Shown: one piece after another, positions 1 through 7,233 of the stretch | Layout: every line of letters starts with the position of its first letter | Numbering within the stretch: position 1 is the first letter of the stretch | Source of the DNA: Oceanospirillaceae bacterium UBA2001 | GTDB taxonomy: Bacteria; Pseudomonadota; Gammaproteobacteria; Pseudomonadales; Balneatricaceae | Assembly: GCA_002335115.1 (NCBI GenBank) | Contig: DDCR01000184.1 | Span: 1 to 13,925, forward strand | Length of the DNA stretch: 13,925 bases | Direction of reading: 5' to 3' | Position numbers and translations under genes: made by a program | Notes under the pieces: generated by a model | What the model was told of the DNA's origin: nothing | Databases searched by the model: none | Seen by the model: the letters and a program-made list of their open reading frames with translations, nothing else

Positions 1-50
1 TGTTTTTTAATCTGATTTAATGAAATACTAAAAGTTATGCTAATCTAAAT

Positions 51-88
51 AAGAATGATTTGCATTACGAATAAAGTTTGTTTATTAT
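51..88 (+). promoter_or_regulatory. Putative Fur-box-overlapped sigma-70 promoter of the iron operon
   Basis: A -35-like TTGCAT (60-65) and a -10-like TATTAT (83-88) are separated by exactly 17 bases. The sequence AATGATTTGCATT (54-66) overlaps the -35. It is an imperfect inverted repeat (AATG/CATT arms) that matches 10 of 13 positions of the Fur core AATGATAATCATT; the 19-mer at 51-69 matches 12 of 19 positions of the classical Fur box. A Fur dimer here would block RNA polymerase when iron is plentiful, which fits the ferric-iron importer encoded downstream. The match was counted by eye and the promoter is inferred. Confidence 0.55.
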
Positions 89-110
89 GTGTCTTATTCA
101 GACGCACTTA

Positions 111-130
111 AACTTTAATCAACTTTAATC
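111..130 (+). repeat. 10-base perfect tandem duplication in the 5' leader
   Basis: The decamer AACTTTAATC occurs twice in a row immediately upstream of the first start codon, ending 11 bases before it. It lies in the presumed untranslated leader, just 5' of a weak AGAG ribosome-binding sequence (131-134). It may be replication slippage; no function is evident. Confidence 0.7.
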
Positions 131-141
131 AGAGAAAACAC

Positions 142-1533
142 ATGAACAAAACACTTCTTTCAATTGCTGTTGCAGCGAGCTTTGTCCTAAGTGGCCAAGC
201 TCAGGCAGGAGCCCACGCAGAAATCTATGCTGACTTTCCTATTACGGTAAAAAACTACACTGGCGCTAAGACCCATTCTGAGGCTTACACTGGCCAGATA
301 GCTCGCCACACGCTGCATAACTCAGCTAAAAAGTTGGTGTCTAAAGGCGCTAGTTTAGAGCAAACTAAAGCTTATTTTAGTGGCAAGGATGAAGGGCGTA
401 AAATTATTGATCCCGTATCAAAAGATGGTTTTCCAATGCTTCAAACTCACGTAGACAAGATTTCAAAAGGCAAGAATTTGTCTGGAAAAGCCTATAAAGG
501 TTTAATTTCTGGGATGCCTGGGAGTCTTACGGGTGCAGAGTTACTGAAGTTAATGCTAGAAAAAGCGGCGGCTACAGAAAAAGGCTTTGATCCCTTAACA
601 GGTTACGACTACACCCAATTGTTTTCTAAATTCGCTATGGGTGCGGTATTTTACAACCAAGCAGTCGATAACTACTTAGATGAAAAACTAGCAGCGGATG
701 TTAATCCTAATAGTAAAGCGTACAAAGAGGGCAAGCCTTATACGGGTAAAGAGCACGTTTGGGACGAAGCTTTTGGCTATTTTGGTGCACCCGCTCACAC
801 CATGGAATTAACAGCGGCTGACGTGTATGGCATTGCAAAACAAAAATCAGACAGTTTTGCAAAAGCAGATCATAACCAAGATGGTAAGGTTTCTTTGGTC
901 ACTGAAATGGCATACGCCCATGCCTACTATGCGGCATCTTTCGATAAAGGTGGTAAGACTAAGTATCTTCATACCATCGTTCAAGCGTTTATTGACGGCC
1001 GCAAGCTGATTACCTCAGCCAATGGTGAAGCACTTACGGACGCTCAGCGAAGCGAACTAATGGGCTATGCGCAAGTCATTAAAACTCAATGGCAGCGAGT
1101 TATTGCTGAATCGGTCTTCAAGTATGCAGGTTCCGTTTATGGGGATATAGAAAAGTTAGAGACTATCATTGAAGCTAATGGTGATGCAGCTAAAGCCTAC
1201 CGAAACTATGTGAAACACTGGGGTGAGTTAAAGGGCTTTGCGTTAGCACTGGAAGCTGGTGGTGTTAATCTAGGAGAGGCTGGGGTGAAGCTCAACAGGC
1301 TTTTGGGTTACAGTCCAATATTGTTAGGCAATACTCAGGTAACTGGCTTGGTTGATGGTGAGTTTGTGCAGAGTCCATCGATTAGTATGGGAGAGTATCA
1401 AGTGCAAATGATCAAGGTTCAAAAACTCATGGTTGATAGCTTTGGTGTTGAGGCTCGGAGTAAAGACATGACGGCAAACTTAGCCAAACTTGTTGACAGT
1501 TTGGGTGCTTCCATGGCTGCAGAAAATGACTAG
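142..1533 (+). CDS. Secreted DUF4856-family (imelysin-like) protein, probably iron-linked
   Basis: This encodes a 463-residue exported protein. Residues 1-22 form a classical signal peptide (positive start, hydrophobic core, AQA before the probable cleavage site), so the mature protein is periplasmic or surface-exposed. The rest resembles the DUF4856 family, which is related to imelysin-like proteins. Family-like stretches are the N-terminal AYTGQIAR region (residues 48-55), the FAMGAVFYNQA helix (164-174), and the hallmark HVWDEAFGYFG (205-215). At 243-248 lies DHNQDG, an EF-hand-like loop that may bind a divalent cation. The biochemical role of the family is unknown. A role in iron binding or uptake is inferred from the upstream Fur-like site and from lying 18 bases upstream of the next gene in a run ending with a ferric-iron importer. 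The start is chosen because it gives an intact signal peptide. The family call is fairly sure; the function is not. Confidence 0.8.
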   Translation: MNKTLLSIAVAASFVLSGQAQAGAHAEIYADFPITVKNYTGAKTHSEAYTGQIARHTLHNSAKKLVSKGASLEQTKAYFSGKDEGRKIIDPVSKDGFPMLQTHVDKISKGKNLSGKAYKGLISGMPGSLTGAELLKLMLEKAAATEKGFDPLTGYDYTQLFSKFAMGAVFYNQAVDNYLDEKLAADVNPNSKAYKEGKPYTGKEHVWDEAFGYFGAPAHTMELTAADVYGIAKQKSDSFAKADHNQDGKVSLVTEMAYAHAYYAASFDKGGKTKYLHTIVQAFIDGRKLITSANGEALTDAQRSELMGYAQVIKTQWQRVIAESVFKYAGSVYGDIEKLETIIEANGDAAKAYRNYVKHWGELKGFALALEAGGVNLGEAGVKLNRLLGYSPILLGNTQVTGLVDGEFVQSPSISMGEYQVQMIKVQKLMVDSFGVEARSKDMTANLAKLVDSLGASMAAEND

Positions 1534-1551
1534 ATGTCTAATTAATTGACC

Positions 1552-2559
1552 ATGGAATGGTTGTTTGAGTTTTTACTATCTTGGCTTTCAGAATTTAGGG
1601 GATTAGTCAGCCAGGGTAGTAAACGCGTTTTTCTCGGCTACATGTTGAGTGCTGCTATCATCGCTGTTGTTTGGTTGATGTGGCAGCGCAGGCTCAATTT
1701 TGTGGCCGCTTTACGTTGGCTTTTTCAGGGCAAAATTTGGTGGTCTAATTCGAGTCGATCTGATTACCAGATGATGTTCATTAATCAGCCCATCATGCTG
1801 CTTTTGAGCCCGCTGATGTTAAGCAAGCTAGCCCTTGCTACCGCCTTGTTTTATACTTTAAATGAGTGGGTCTCTCGGCCTCTATGGCCCGCTAATATAT
1901 CGACGTTTTGGGTCTCTGTCATTTTTACCTCATGTTTGTTTGTAGTTGACGACGCAAGTCGTTATTATCTGCATCGCCTGATGCACCGTTGGCCTGTTCT
2001 ATGGAGTTTTCATAGAGTACACCACACGGCACAGAGTCTGACACCTTTTACGGTATTGCGCACACATCCTATTGAAGGCTTATTGTTTGGTCTGCGCAGT
2101 GCCCTAGTGCAGGGCTTACTGATTGGTGTGTTTGTGTTTGTGTTTGCTGATCGAGTGACCTTGCTTAGTTTATTGGGTGCTAATGCAGTGACCACAGTGT
2201 TAAATATATTGGGGTCTAATTTGCGTCATTCACCTGTGCCCATAAGTTATGGAAAAACCCTAGAAAGGTGGCTTATTTCCCCAGCTCAGCACCAAATACA
2301 CCATTCCCAAGCACGCCAGCATTGGGATAAAAATTTTGGTGCATTTATTGCTTTGTGGGATCGGATGGGAAACACCTTAGAATATGGATCGAGCAAACAG
2401 AAGTTAATTTTTGGTTTAAGTGGTCAAAAGTCCAAAGAACACCAATTATCAAGCTTGTATTGGAAGCCCTTCAAAAGCTGTTGGAGCTACTGTAGAGGCA
2501 AAAAGTTAGACCTAGTTAGTACTGCCAACATAACAAATGTAACCAGTGAGCAAGAATAA
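1552..2559 (+). CDS. Sterol desaturase / fatty acid hydroxylase superfamily membrane protein
   Basis: This is a 335-residue integral membrane protein with the histidine motifs of the di-iron sterol desaturase/fatty acid hydroxylase superfamily. Numbered from the ATG at 1552, these are HRLMH (H141, H145), HRVHH (H154, H157, H158), RTHP (H172), LRHS (H226) and HQIHH (H247, H250, H251), followed by NFGAFIALWDRMG (near 261-273). Hydrophobic segments lie near 26-46, 80-103, 116-133 and 180-222. Members oxidise lipid C-H bonds using O2 and two iron atoms; the substrate here cannot be read from sequence. An in-frame TTG at 1546 is an alternative start, and neither start has a clear Shine-Dalgarno sequence. 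The gene sits 18 bases after the DUF4856 gene, and its stop directly abuts the next ATG (TAAATG), implying translational coupling to the iron-binding protein. The C-terminal 50 residues are polar and lack family motifs. Confidence 0.82.
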   Translation: MEWLFEFLLSWLSEFRGLVSQGSKRVFLGYMLSAAIIAVVWLMWQRRLNFVAALRWLFQGKIWWSNSSRSDYQMMFINQPIMLLLSPLMLSKLALATALFYTLNEWVSRPLWPANISTFWVSVIFTSCLFVVDDASRYYLHRLMHRWPVLWSFHRVHHTAQSLTPFTVLRTHPIEGLLFGLRSALVQGLLIGVFVFVFADRVTLLSLLGANAVTTVLNILGSNLRHSPVPISYGKTLERWLISPAQHQIHHSQARQHWDKNFGAFIALWDRMGNTLEYGSSKQKLIFGLSGQKSKEHQLSSLYWKPFKSCWSYCRGKKLDLVSTANITNVTSEQE

Positions 2560-3609
2560 ATGATACCTTTAAATCCTATTAATACCTTCTTATTACCCGT
2601 TGTTGCTGCTATTTTCTTTTCTGCCACAACTGCTCAAGCTGGAGGCATCGTCAATGTGTATTCCGCCCGCAAAGAAGCCTTAATCAAGCCTTTGCTGGAT
2701 GATTTTACTGTTGCCACCGGTATTCAAGTCAACCTAATTACGGGCAAGGCAGATGCCTTGTTAAAGCGCTTGCAAGTTGAGGGCAGTGCGACCCCTGCAG
2801 ATCTCTTTATTACGGTAGATGCCGGTCGTTTGCATCGGGCCAAAGAGTCGGGCATGCTCAAGCCAGTATCAATACCGGTGCTTGAGCAAAGAATACCTGA
2901 AGAACTCAGAGACTCTGAAGGCTACTGGTATGGTCTCACGCTTAGAGCAAGACCTATCATTTATGCTAAAGAACGAGTCAATCCTGACGAGCTTTCTACT
3001 TATGAAGCTTTAGTAGACGCTCAATGGAAAGGTCGTCTGTGCTTAAGATCTTCACAATCTGTGTATAATCAGTCTCTAGTCGCTGCTACTATCGATGCCA
3101 TAGGCCCAGAGGCATCGCAGCAATGGATGCAAGGTATGGTAAATAATCTTGCCAAAGCACCATCAGGTGGTGATACTGACCAGCTAAAGGCTTTGGCTGC
3201 AGGGGTGTGTGATGTAACCATTGCTAACACCTATTACTTAGGCCGGTTAATTAACAGTAGTAAGCCTGCTGATAAAGCTTTGGCGAGTAAGTTGTCGGTC
3301 TTTTGGCCTAACCAAAGTGGTGCAGGGGCAGTGGGCCGCGGTGCACACTTTAACGTGAGTGGTGCTGGCTTTACTAAATACGGCAAACACCCAGAGCAAG
3401 CGCAAGCATTGCTGGAATATTTAGCGTCGGGTCCGGCACAGGCTTGGTATGCTGACATTAATAATGAATATCCTGTGGTACAGGGTGTAGCCATTTCGCC
3501 AGCCCTTGAAGGGTTTGGCCGCTACAAGATGGACTCCATTGCTTTGGAAATTTTAGGTCAGAACAATCGACAAGCGGTTCAATTGATGGATCGTGCTGGT
3601 TGGAAATAG
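2560..3609 (+). CDS. fbpA: Ferric-iron ABC transporter, periplasmic substrate-binding protein
   Basis: This 349-residue protein is the Fe(3+)-binding component (FbpA/FutA/HitA type) of an ABC importer. A signal peptide ends with AQA at residues 25-27. The mature protein begins with GGIVNVYSARKE, the typical first strand of the family, with a candidate ligand tyrosine at Y34. The adjacent tyrosines Y225-Y226 in ANTYYLGRL correspond to the paired iron-ligand tyrosines of FbpA-like proteins. C161 and C217 could form a disulphide. The GAVGRGAHFNVSGAGF segment and the C-terminal YADINNEYPV stretch are also family-like. The gene starts at the base after the upstream stop codon and is followed 12 bases later by the permease gene, so it belongs to the same operon. 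Ferric iron is the likely cargo, but the sequence alone cannot exclude a related cation or a chelated form. Confidence 0.9.
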   Translation: MIPLNPINTFLLPVVAAIFFSATTAQAGGIVNVYSARKEALIKPLLDDFTVATGIQVNLITGKADALLKRLQVEGSATPADLFITVDAGRLHRAKESGMLKPVSIPVLEQRIPEELRDSEGYWYGLTLRARPIIYAKERVNPDELSTYEALVDAQWKGRLCLRSSQSVYNQSLVAATIDAIGPEASQQWMQGMVNNLAKAPSGGDTDQLKALAAGVCDVTIANTYYLGRLINSSKPADKALASKLSVFWPNQSGAGAVGRGAHFNVSGAGFTKYGKHPEQAQALLEYLASGPAQAWYADINNEYPVVQGVAISPALEGFGRYKMDSIALEILGQNNRQAVQLMDRAGWK

Positions 3610-3621
3610 GTAATGCTATAA

Positions 3622-5247
3622 ATGTTTAGAAGCCATGGGCTGAGTATTTTTGCTGTTGTAATCGCCGCATTCATATCGCTTCCAGTCATCGTTATTGTAA
3701 GCTATTTAGTGCAAGCCAATGGTGAACTATGGCAGCACTTGTTTGACACGGTGCTCAACGACTATCTAATCAATTCATTACTGTTGTTGCTGGGCGTGGG
3801 TGCGGGGGTGCTCTTACTCGGTGTGCCCACGGCTTGGTTAACGAGCATGTGCAGTTTTCCGGGGCGTCGTTGGCTCAGTTGGGCCTTATTGCTGCCCTTA
3901 GCCATGCCGGCTTATATTATCGCCTACACTTATGCGGGTTTGCTAGACTTTGCAGGGCCAGTACAAAGCTGGATTAGAGACCTTACAGGCTTGAGTTACG
4001 GCGACTATTGGTTCTTTGAAATCCGCTCTTTAGGTGGTGCCATCATCATGATGTCACTGGTGTTGTACCCCTATGTTTATTTAATGGCTCGGGCTGCTTT
4101 TTTGGAGCAGTCTGTGAGTAGTATTGAAGTGGGCTGTAGCTTAGGTTACTCCCGCTGGCAGGCCTTGTGGAAGTTAGCGTTGCCCATGGCTCGGCCTGCC
4201 ATTATTGCAGGTTTGTCACTGGCTTTAATGGAAACCTTAGCCGACTATGGCACGGTGCAATATTATGGGGTTAGCACCTTTACCACGGGCATTTTTAGAA
4301 CCTTTTATGGCTATGGTGATACTGCGGCAGCAGCCCAATTGGCAGCGAGCTTATTAGCTTTTGTGATTTTGTTAGTTTTGCTCGAGCGTTATTCCAGACG
4401 CCGAGCCCGTTATCATTCAGCAGCAGAGTCTCGTGCCCGTGCCGACTTAATCCCTTTATCAGGTAGCAAGGCGATTATGGCCTGTGTGATTTGTTTGTCG
4501 CCTTTGATGTTTGGTTTTATTATCCCTGCAACGCAACTTTTGTTTTGGGCTGTGTTTGAGGCAGAACCCCTAGGCTGGGACTTCGTTGGCCTGGCCTGGA
4601 ATTCGTTTAGTTTGGCTTTTTTGGCAGCCATCATTGCCGTCATATTGGCCATTATTTTGTCCTATGCCAAAAGAACTAAGCCCATTAAGCCTGTGCGCAT
4701 AGTGCTTGCGATGGCAGGCTTTGGTTATGCTTTGCCAGGCACGATCATAGCGATCGGGGTTTTAATCCCTTTAGCATGGCTAGACCATCGGTTAATAGAT
4801 ATTTTTGGCAGCTGGGGCTGGGACAGTCCAGGGCTGTTATTGTCGGGTAGTTTAGTGGCCTTACTGTTTGCCTATACGGTGCGTTTCTTGGCAGTAGCTA
4901 TAGGCAGTGTGCAGTCTGGCTTAGAAAAGGTTAAGCCCAGTTTAGACCAAGCGGGTCGTTCAATGGGCCATAGTCCATTAGACATATTGCGTAAAATTCA
5001 TGTGCCTTTAATGCGTAGCTCCATCCTTACGGCGGTGCTCATTGTGTTTGTGGACGTACTTAAAGAACTGCCGGCAACACTAATACTGCGGCCCTTTAAC
5101 TTTAACACTATGGCTGTGCGGGCCTATGAACTAGCTTCAGACGAGCGTCTGGTTGATGCGGCTCCAGCTTCCATTATGATTGTACTCGTGGGGCTTATTC
5201 CTGTATTAATGTTACACGCCTCTATTGCGCGTCGCAGGCCCCACTAA
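3622..5247 (+). CDS. fbpB: Ferric-iron ABC transporter permease, fused two-domain type
   Basis: This is a 541-residue inner-membrane permease of the FbpB/HitB/FutB type, in which two binding-protein-dependent permease domains are fused in one chain. About twelve hydrophobic segments are visible, the first at residues 8-30. Each half carries an EAA-like loop that docks on the ATPase: the first at 168-192 (IEVGCSLGYSRWQALWKLAL, then PMARP), the second at 441-466 (LDQAGRSMGHSPLDILRKIH, then VPLMRS). Residues 255-285, rich in Arg and Ser, form the cytoplasmic linker. The second half contains KELPATLILRPFNFNTMA (481-498), typical of iron permeases. The length is normal for fused permeases of this class. 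The ATG is preceded by AGG at 3608-3610. The gene is 15 bases upstream of the ATPase gene and presumably co-expressed with it. Confidence 0.9.
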   Translation: MFRSHGLSIFAVVIAAFISLPVIVIVSYLVQANGELWQHLFDTVLNDYLINSLLLLLGVGAGVLLLGVPTAWLTSMCSFPGRRWLSWALLLPLAMPAYIIAYTYAGLLDFAGPVQSWIRDLTGLSYGDYWFFEIRSLGGAIIMMSLVLYPYVYLMARAAFLEQSVSSIEVGCSLGYSRWQALWKLALPMARPAIIAGLSLALMETLADYGTVQYYGVSTFTTGIFRTFYGYGDTAAAAQLAASLLAFVILLVLLERYSRRRARYHSAAESRARADLIPLSGSKAIMACVICLSPLMFGFIIPATQLLFWAVFEAEPLGWDFVGLAWNSFSLAFLAAIIAVILAIILSYAKRTKPIKPVRIVLAMAGFGYALPGTIIAIGVLIPLAWLDHRLIDIFGSWGWDSPGLLLSGSLVALLFAYTVRFLAVAIGSVQSGLEKVKPSLDQAGRSMGHSPLDILRKIHVPLMRSSILTAVLIVFVDVLKELPATLILRPFNFNTMAVRAYELASDERLVDAAPASIMIVLVGLIPVLMLHASIARRRPH

Positions 5248-5262
5248 TATGAGACTGTTTAA

Positions 5263-6321
5263 ATGACCATGTCCTTCGACAACACAGATCAGCATTTGCT
5301 GGTGGATAAGGTAAATATAGCCTACGGCGAGCACGACATTGTGTTCGATGTAAGCTTGGCTGTGGCTGTGGGTGAGATAGGTTGCTTATTAGGCCCCAGC
5401 GGTTGTGGCAAGTCTACTTTGTTACGAGCGATTGCAGGGTTTGTGCCATTAAAATCGGGCAGTATCAGTTTGGCAGGCAAAACCCTAGCTAAAGACGATT
5501 TTTGCCTCGCCGCAGAAACCCGCAATGTCGGCATGGTGTTTCAAGATGTGGCTTTGTTTCCCCACATCAACATTGCCGCTAATGTGGCTTTTGGCTTGCA
5601 CCATTGGCCTAAGGCTGAGCAAGTGCAGCGGGTGAAAGAATTATTAGATTTGGTGGGCCTTAGTGGTTATCAAGAGCGCTATCCCCATGCCTTATCTGGT
5701 GGTCAACAGCAGCGTGTGGCCTTAGCTAGGGCCATGGCGCCCAAACCCAGTTTATTATTGCTTGATGAACCTTTCTCTGGCTTAGACGCCATGTTGCGAG
5801 AAGAGTTAGTGCCAGAAGTGAGTGCCATTTTGCGGCATGAAAAAATTCCTGGTTTGTTAGTGACCCACGATCAAACAGAAGCCTTTACCATGGCTGATCA
5901 TGTGGCGGTCATGAATCAAGGGCGCATTGAACAATGGGACACCTCCTACAATATTTATCATAAGCCCGACGGACGTTTTGTGGCCGACTTTATTGGCGAG
6001 GGGGATTTTTTAGCCTGCAATGTGAGTAGCGAAACCTGCGTGGAGTCGCCCATTGGCCATTTGTGCAGCGATCGAGCTCATGGCTTTGTCAAAGGAGATA
6101 AAGCCGACGTATTTATTCGGCCTGATGACGTGTTGCATTTAGATGAGAGCCCCATAACAGGGCGCATAATAAGCAAGCGCTTTCGTGGTACTCACTTTTT
6201 ATACCGTGTTCTGATTGCGGGCAATCAAACCTTATCCTGCTTCGCAGACTCTCATCATAACCATGAGATTGGTGAAGAAATTGGTATTAAGCTGTCCCTT
6301 GACCACTTGATGCTGTTTTAA
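5263..6321 (+). CDS. fbpC: Ferric-iron ABC transporter ATP-binding protein
   Basis: This 352-residue ATPase energises the importer. All nucleotide-binding motifs are intact: Walker [10 protein letters not shown] (44-52), Q-loop Q94 in MVFQD, signature LSGGQQQR (144-151), Walker B LLLLDEP (164-170), D-loop SGLD (172-175) and H-loop H202. A C-terminal extension of about 110 residues, including FIRPDDV (284-290), resembles the TOBE-type regulatory domain of FbpC/CysA/PotA-like subunits. Two in-frame ATGs (5263 and 5269) are possible starts, and no strong Shine-Dalgarno sequence decides between them. The chain is close to the usual FbpC length. Its stop codon overlaps the stop codon of the convergent nadC gene, so nothing separates this operon from nadC. 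The iron specificity comes from the companion genes, not from this sequence. Confidence 0.9.
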   Translation: MTMSFDNTDQHLLVDKVNIAYGEHDIVFDVSLAVAVGEIGCLLGPSGCGKSTLLRAIAGFVPLKSGSISLAGKTLAKDDFCLAAETRNVGMVFQDVALFPHINIAANVAFGLHHWPKAEQVQRVKELLDLVGLSGYQERYPHALSGGQQQRVALARAMAPKPSLLLLDEPFSGLDAMLREELVPEVSAILRHEKIPGLLVTHDQTEAFTMADHVAVMNQGRIEQWDTSYNIYHKPDGRFVADFIGEGDFLACNVSSETCVESPIGHLCSDRAHGFVKGDKADVFIRPDDVLHLDESPITGRIISKRFRGTHFLYRVLIAGNQTLSCFADSHHNHEIGEEIGIKLSLDHLMLF

Positions 6322-6333
6322 ATAAAACGCATC
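6309..6333. repeat. Inverted repeat spanning both convergent stop codons
   Basis: The arms GATGC-T-GTTTTA (6309-6320) and TAAAAC-GCATC (6323-6333) are reverse complements apart from one bulged T (6314). A wobble pair (T6308-G34) and a T-A pair (T6307-A6335) can extend the stem outward. The overlapping stops of the ATPase gene and nadC (TTAA, 6318-6321) sit at the apex. It lacks the GC-rich stem and long T tract of a classical intrinsic terminator, so a role in ending or protecting both transcripts is inferred only. Confidence 0.6.
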
Positions 6334-7166
6334 GACAAATCAATGGCACGGCAATCTTTGGTGAGCGCACCAATGGAAATATAGTCGACTCCTGTGGCCG
6401 CTATAGGCCGCAAGGTTTGTTCAGTAATGCCGCCAGAGGCCTCCAGTTCTGCTGTTCCAGCGGCAAGCTTGACCGCATCACGCATCTCCTGCAAGGTGAA
6501 ATTATCCAGCATAATACGATCTGCACCAGCATCTAACGCTTGCTGTAACTCAGGTATGGTTTCCACTTCTACCTCTACAGGTTTGGTGGGTTCTTGGCGT
6601 CGTGCAGTGGCAATGGCTGGGCCAATACCACCGCAGGCGGCAATGTGGTTTTCTTTGATCAAAAATGCATCATACAAACCGATACGATGGTTATAACATT
6701 GGCCACAAGCCACGGCATATTTTTGGGCTTTGCGTAAGCCAGGAATAGTTTTGCGGGTGTCGAGTAGCCTCACGGATGTGTCGGCCACTAAACTGGCGTA
6801 ATAATGCGCAATGCTGGCAGTGCCAGACAAACACTGTAAAAAGTTAAGGGCGCAGCGCTCAAAGGTTAGCAGGCTGCGGGCATTACCATGGGCTTGAAAC
6901 AACACTTGATTAGCCTTGGCTTGGTCACCATCAGCTACCATCCAGTCAAGGGTGATTGTGGGGTCGACTTGGTGCGCCACTTCATTGACCCAGTCCACCC
7001 CACAAATGGTGGCATCTTCACGGGTAATAACGGCTGCAGATGCGCTTTCATCGGCGGGTATCAGTCGAGCGGTAATATCGCCATCCCCCACATCTTCTAA
7101 CAAAGCAGCGCTCACGTTGGCGAGCACATCAGCTTTCAAAAAATGGAAGTTTAAGTCATCGGTCAT
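6318..7166 (-). CDS. nadC: Nicotinate-nucleotide pyrophosphorylase (quinolinate phosphoribosyltransferase)
   Basis: This 282-residue cytoplasmic enzyme decarboxylates quinolinate and transfers it to PRPP, giving nicotinate mononucleotide in de novo NAD synthesis. Family motifs run the whole length: EDVGDGDIT (24-32), [18 protein letters not shown] (100-117), [18 protein letters not shown] (134-151), [17 protein letters not shown] (159-175), VEVEVE (197-202), IMLDN (218-222) and LEASGGIT (241-248). Active-site basic and acidic residues expected for the family (R104, R138, K139, H160, R161, K171, E199, D221) are present. The loop before NHR reads CGQCY, where E. coli NadC has CGGGA; this is a mild local variant. 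The C-terminal [16 protein letters not shown] is complete. The gene converges on the iron ATPase gene and lies 67 bases downstream of the AEC permease, with its own probable promoter in that gap. Confidence 0.97.
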   Translation of the reverse strand: MTDDLNFHFLKADVLANVSAALLEDVGDGDITARLIPADESASAAVITREDATICGVDWVNEVAHQVDPTITLDWMVADGDQAKANQVLFQAHGNARSLLTFERCALNFLQCLSGTASIAHYYASLVADTSVRLLDTRKTIPGLRKAQKYAVACGQCYNHRIGLYDAFLIKENHIAACGGIGPAIATARRQEPTKPVEVEVETIPELQQALDAGADRIMLDNFTLQEMRDAVKLAAGTAELEASGGITEQTLRPIAATGVDYISIGALTKDCRAIDLSMRFI

Positions 7167-7208
7167 GGGGTCGTTCCACGCTTAAAATATTGTGGTTTAA
7201 AAGAAGTA

Positions 7209-7217
7209 ATTATAACA
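7209..7217 (-). promoter_or_regulatory. Probable extended -10 promoter of nadC
   Basis: Read on the minus strand the sequence is TGTTATAAT, an exact extended -10 element (TGnTATAAT). Transcription would begin near 7202, about 36 bases before the nadC start codon. No convincing -35 hexamer is seen at the correct distance, which is usual for extended -10 promoters. It lies in the 67-base gap between the AEC permease stop and nadC, so nadC could be transcribed independently of the permease. Confidence 0.55.
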
Positions 7218-7233
7218 CACCCCTAAGGTTGGT

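Noticed and set aside
1..50. AT-rich start of the window as the end of another gene or a terminator
   Set aside because: No stem before the T-run can be seen because the window begins there, and no coding frame is recognisable.
1546..1548. TTG as the start codon of the hydroxylase gene
   Set aside because: An ATG follows two codons later at 1552 and neither has a clear Shine-Dalgarno sequence, so the commoner start codon was preferred; TTG remains possible.
3234..3494. 86-codon minus-strand open frame
   Set aside because: It lies inside the substrate-binding protein gene, lacks a ribosome-binding site and has no recognisable motif.
5249..5266. Five-codon ATG...TGA frame overlapping the ATPase start
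   Set aside because: Too short to be supported as a peptide; its stop overlaps the ATPase ATG, so a coupling role is conceivable but not supported.
6394..6696. 100-codon open frame on the plus strand
   Set aside because: It is antisense to conserved nadC motifs and its translation shows no family features; it is a shadow of the real gene.
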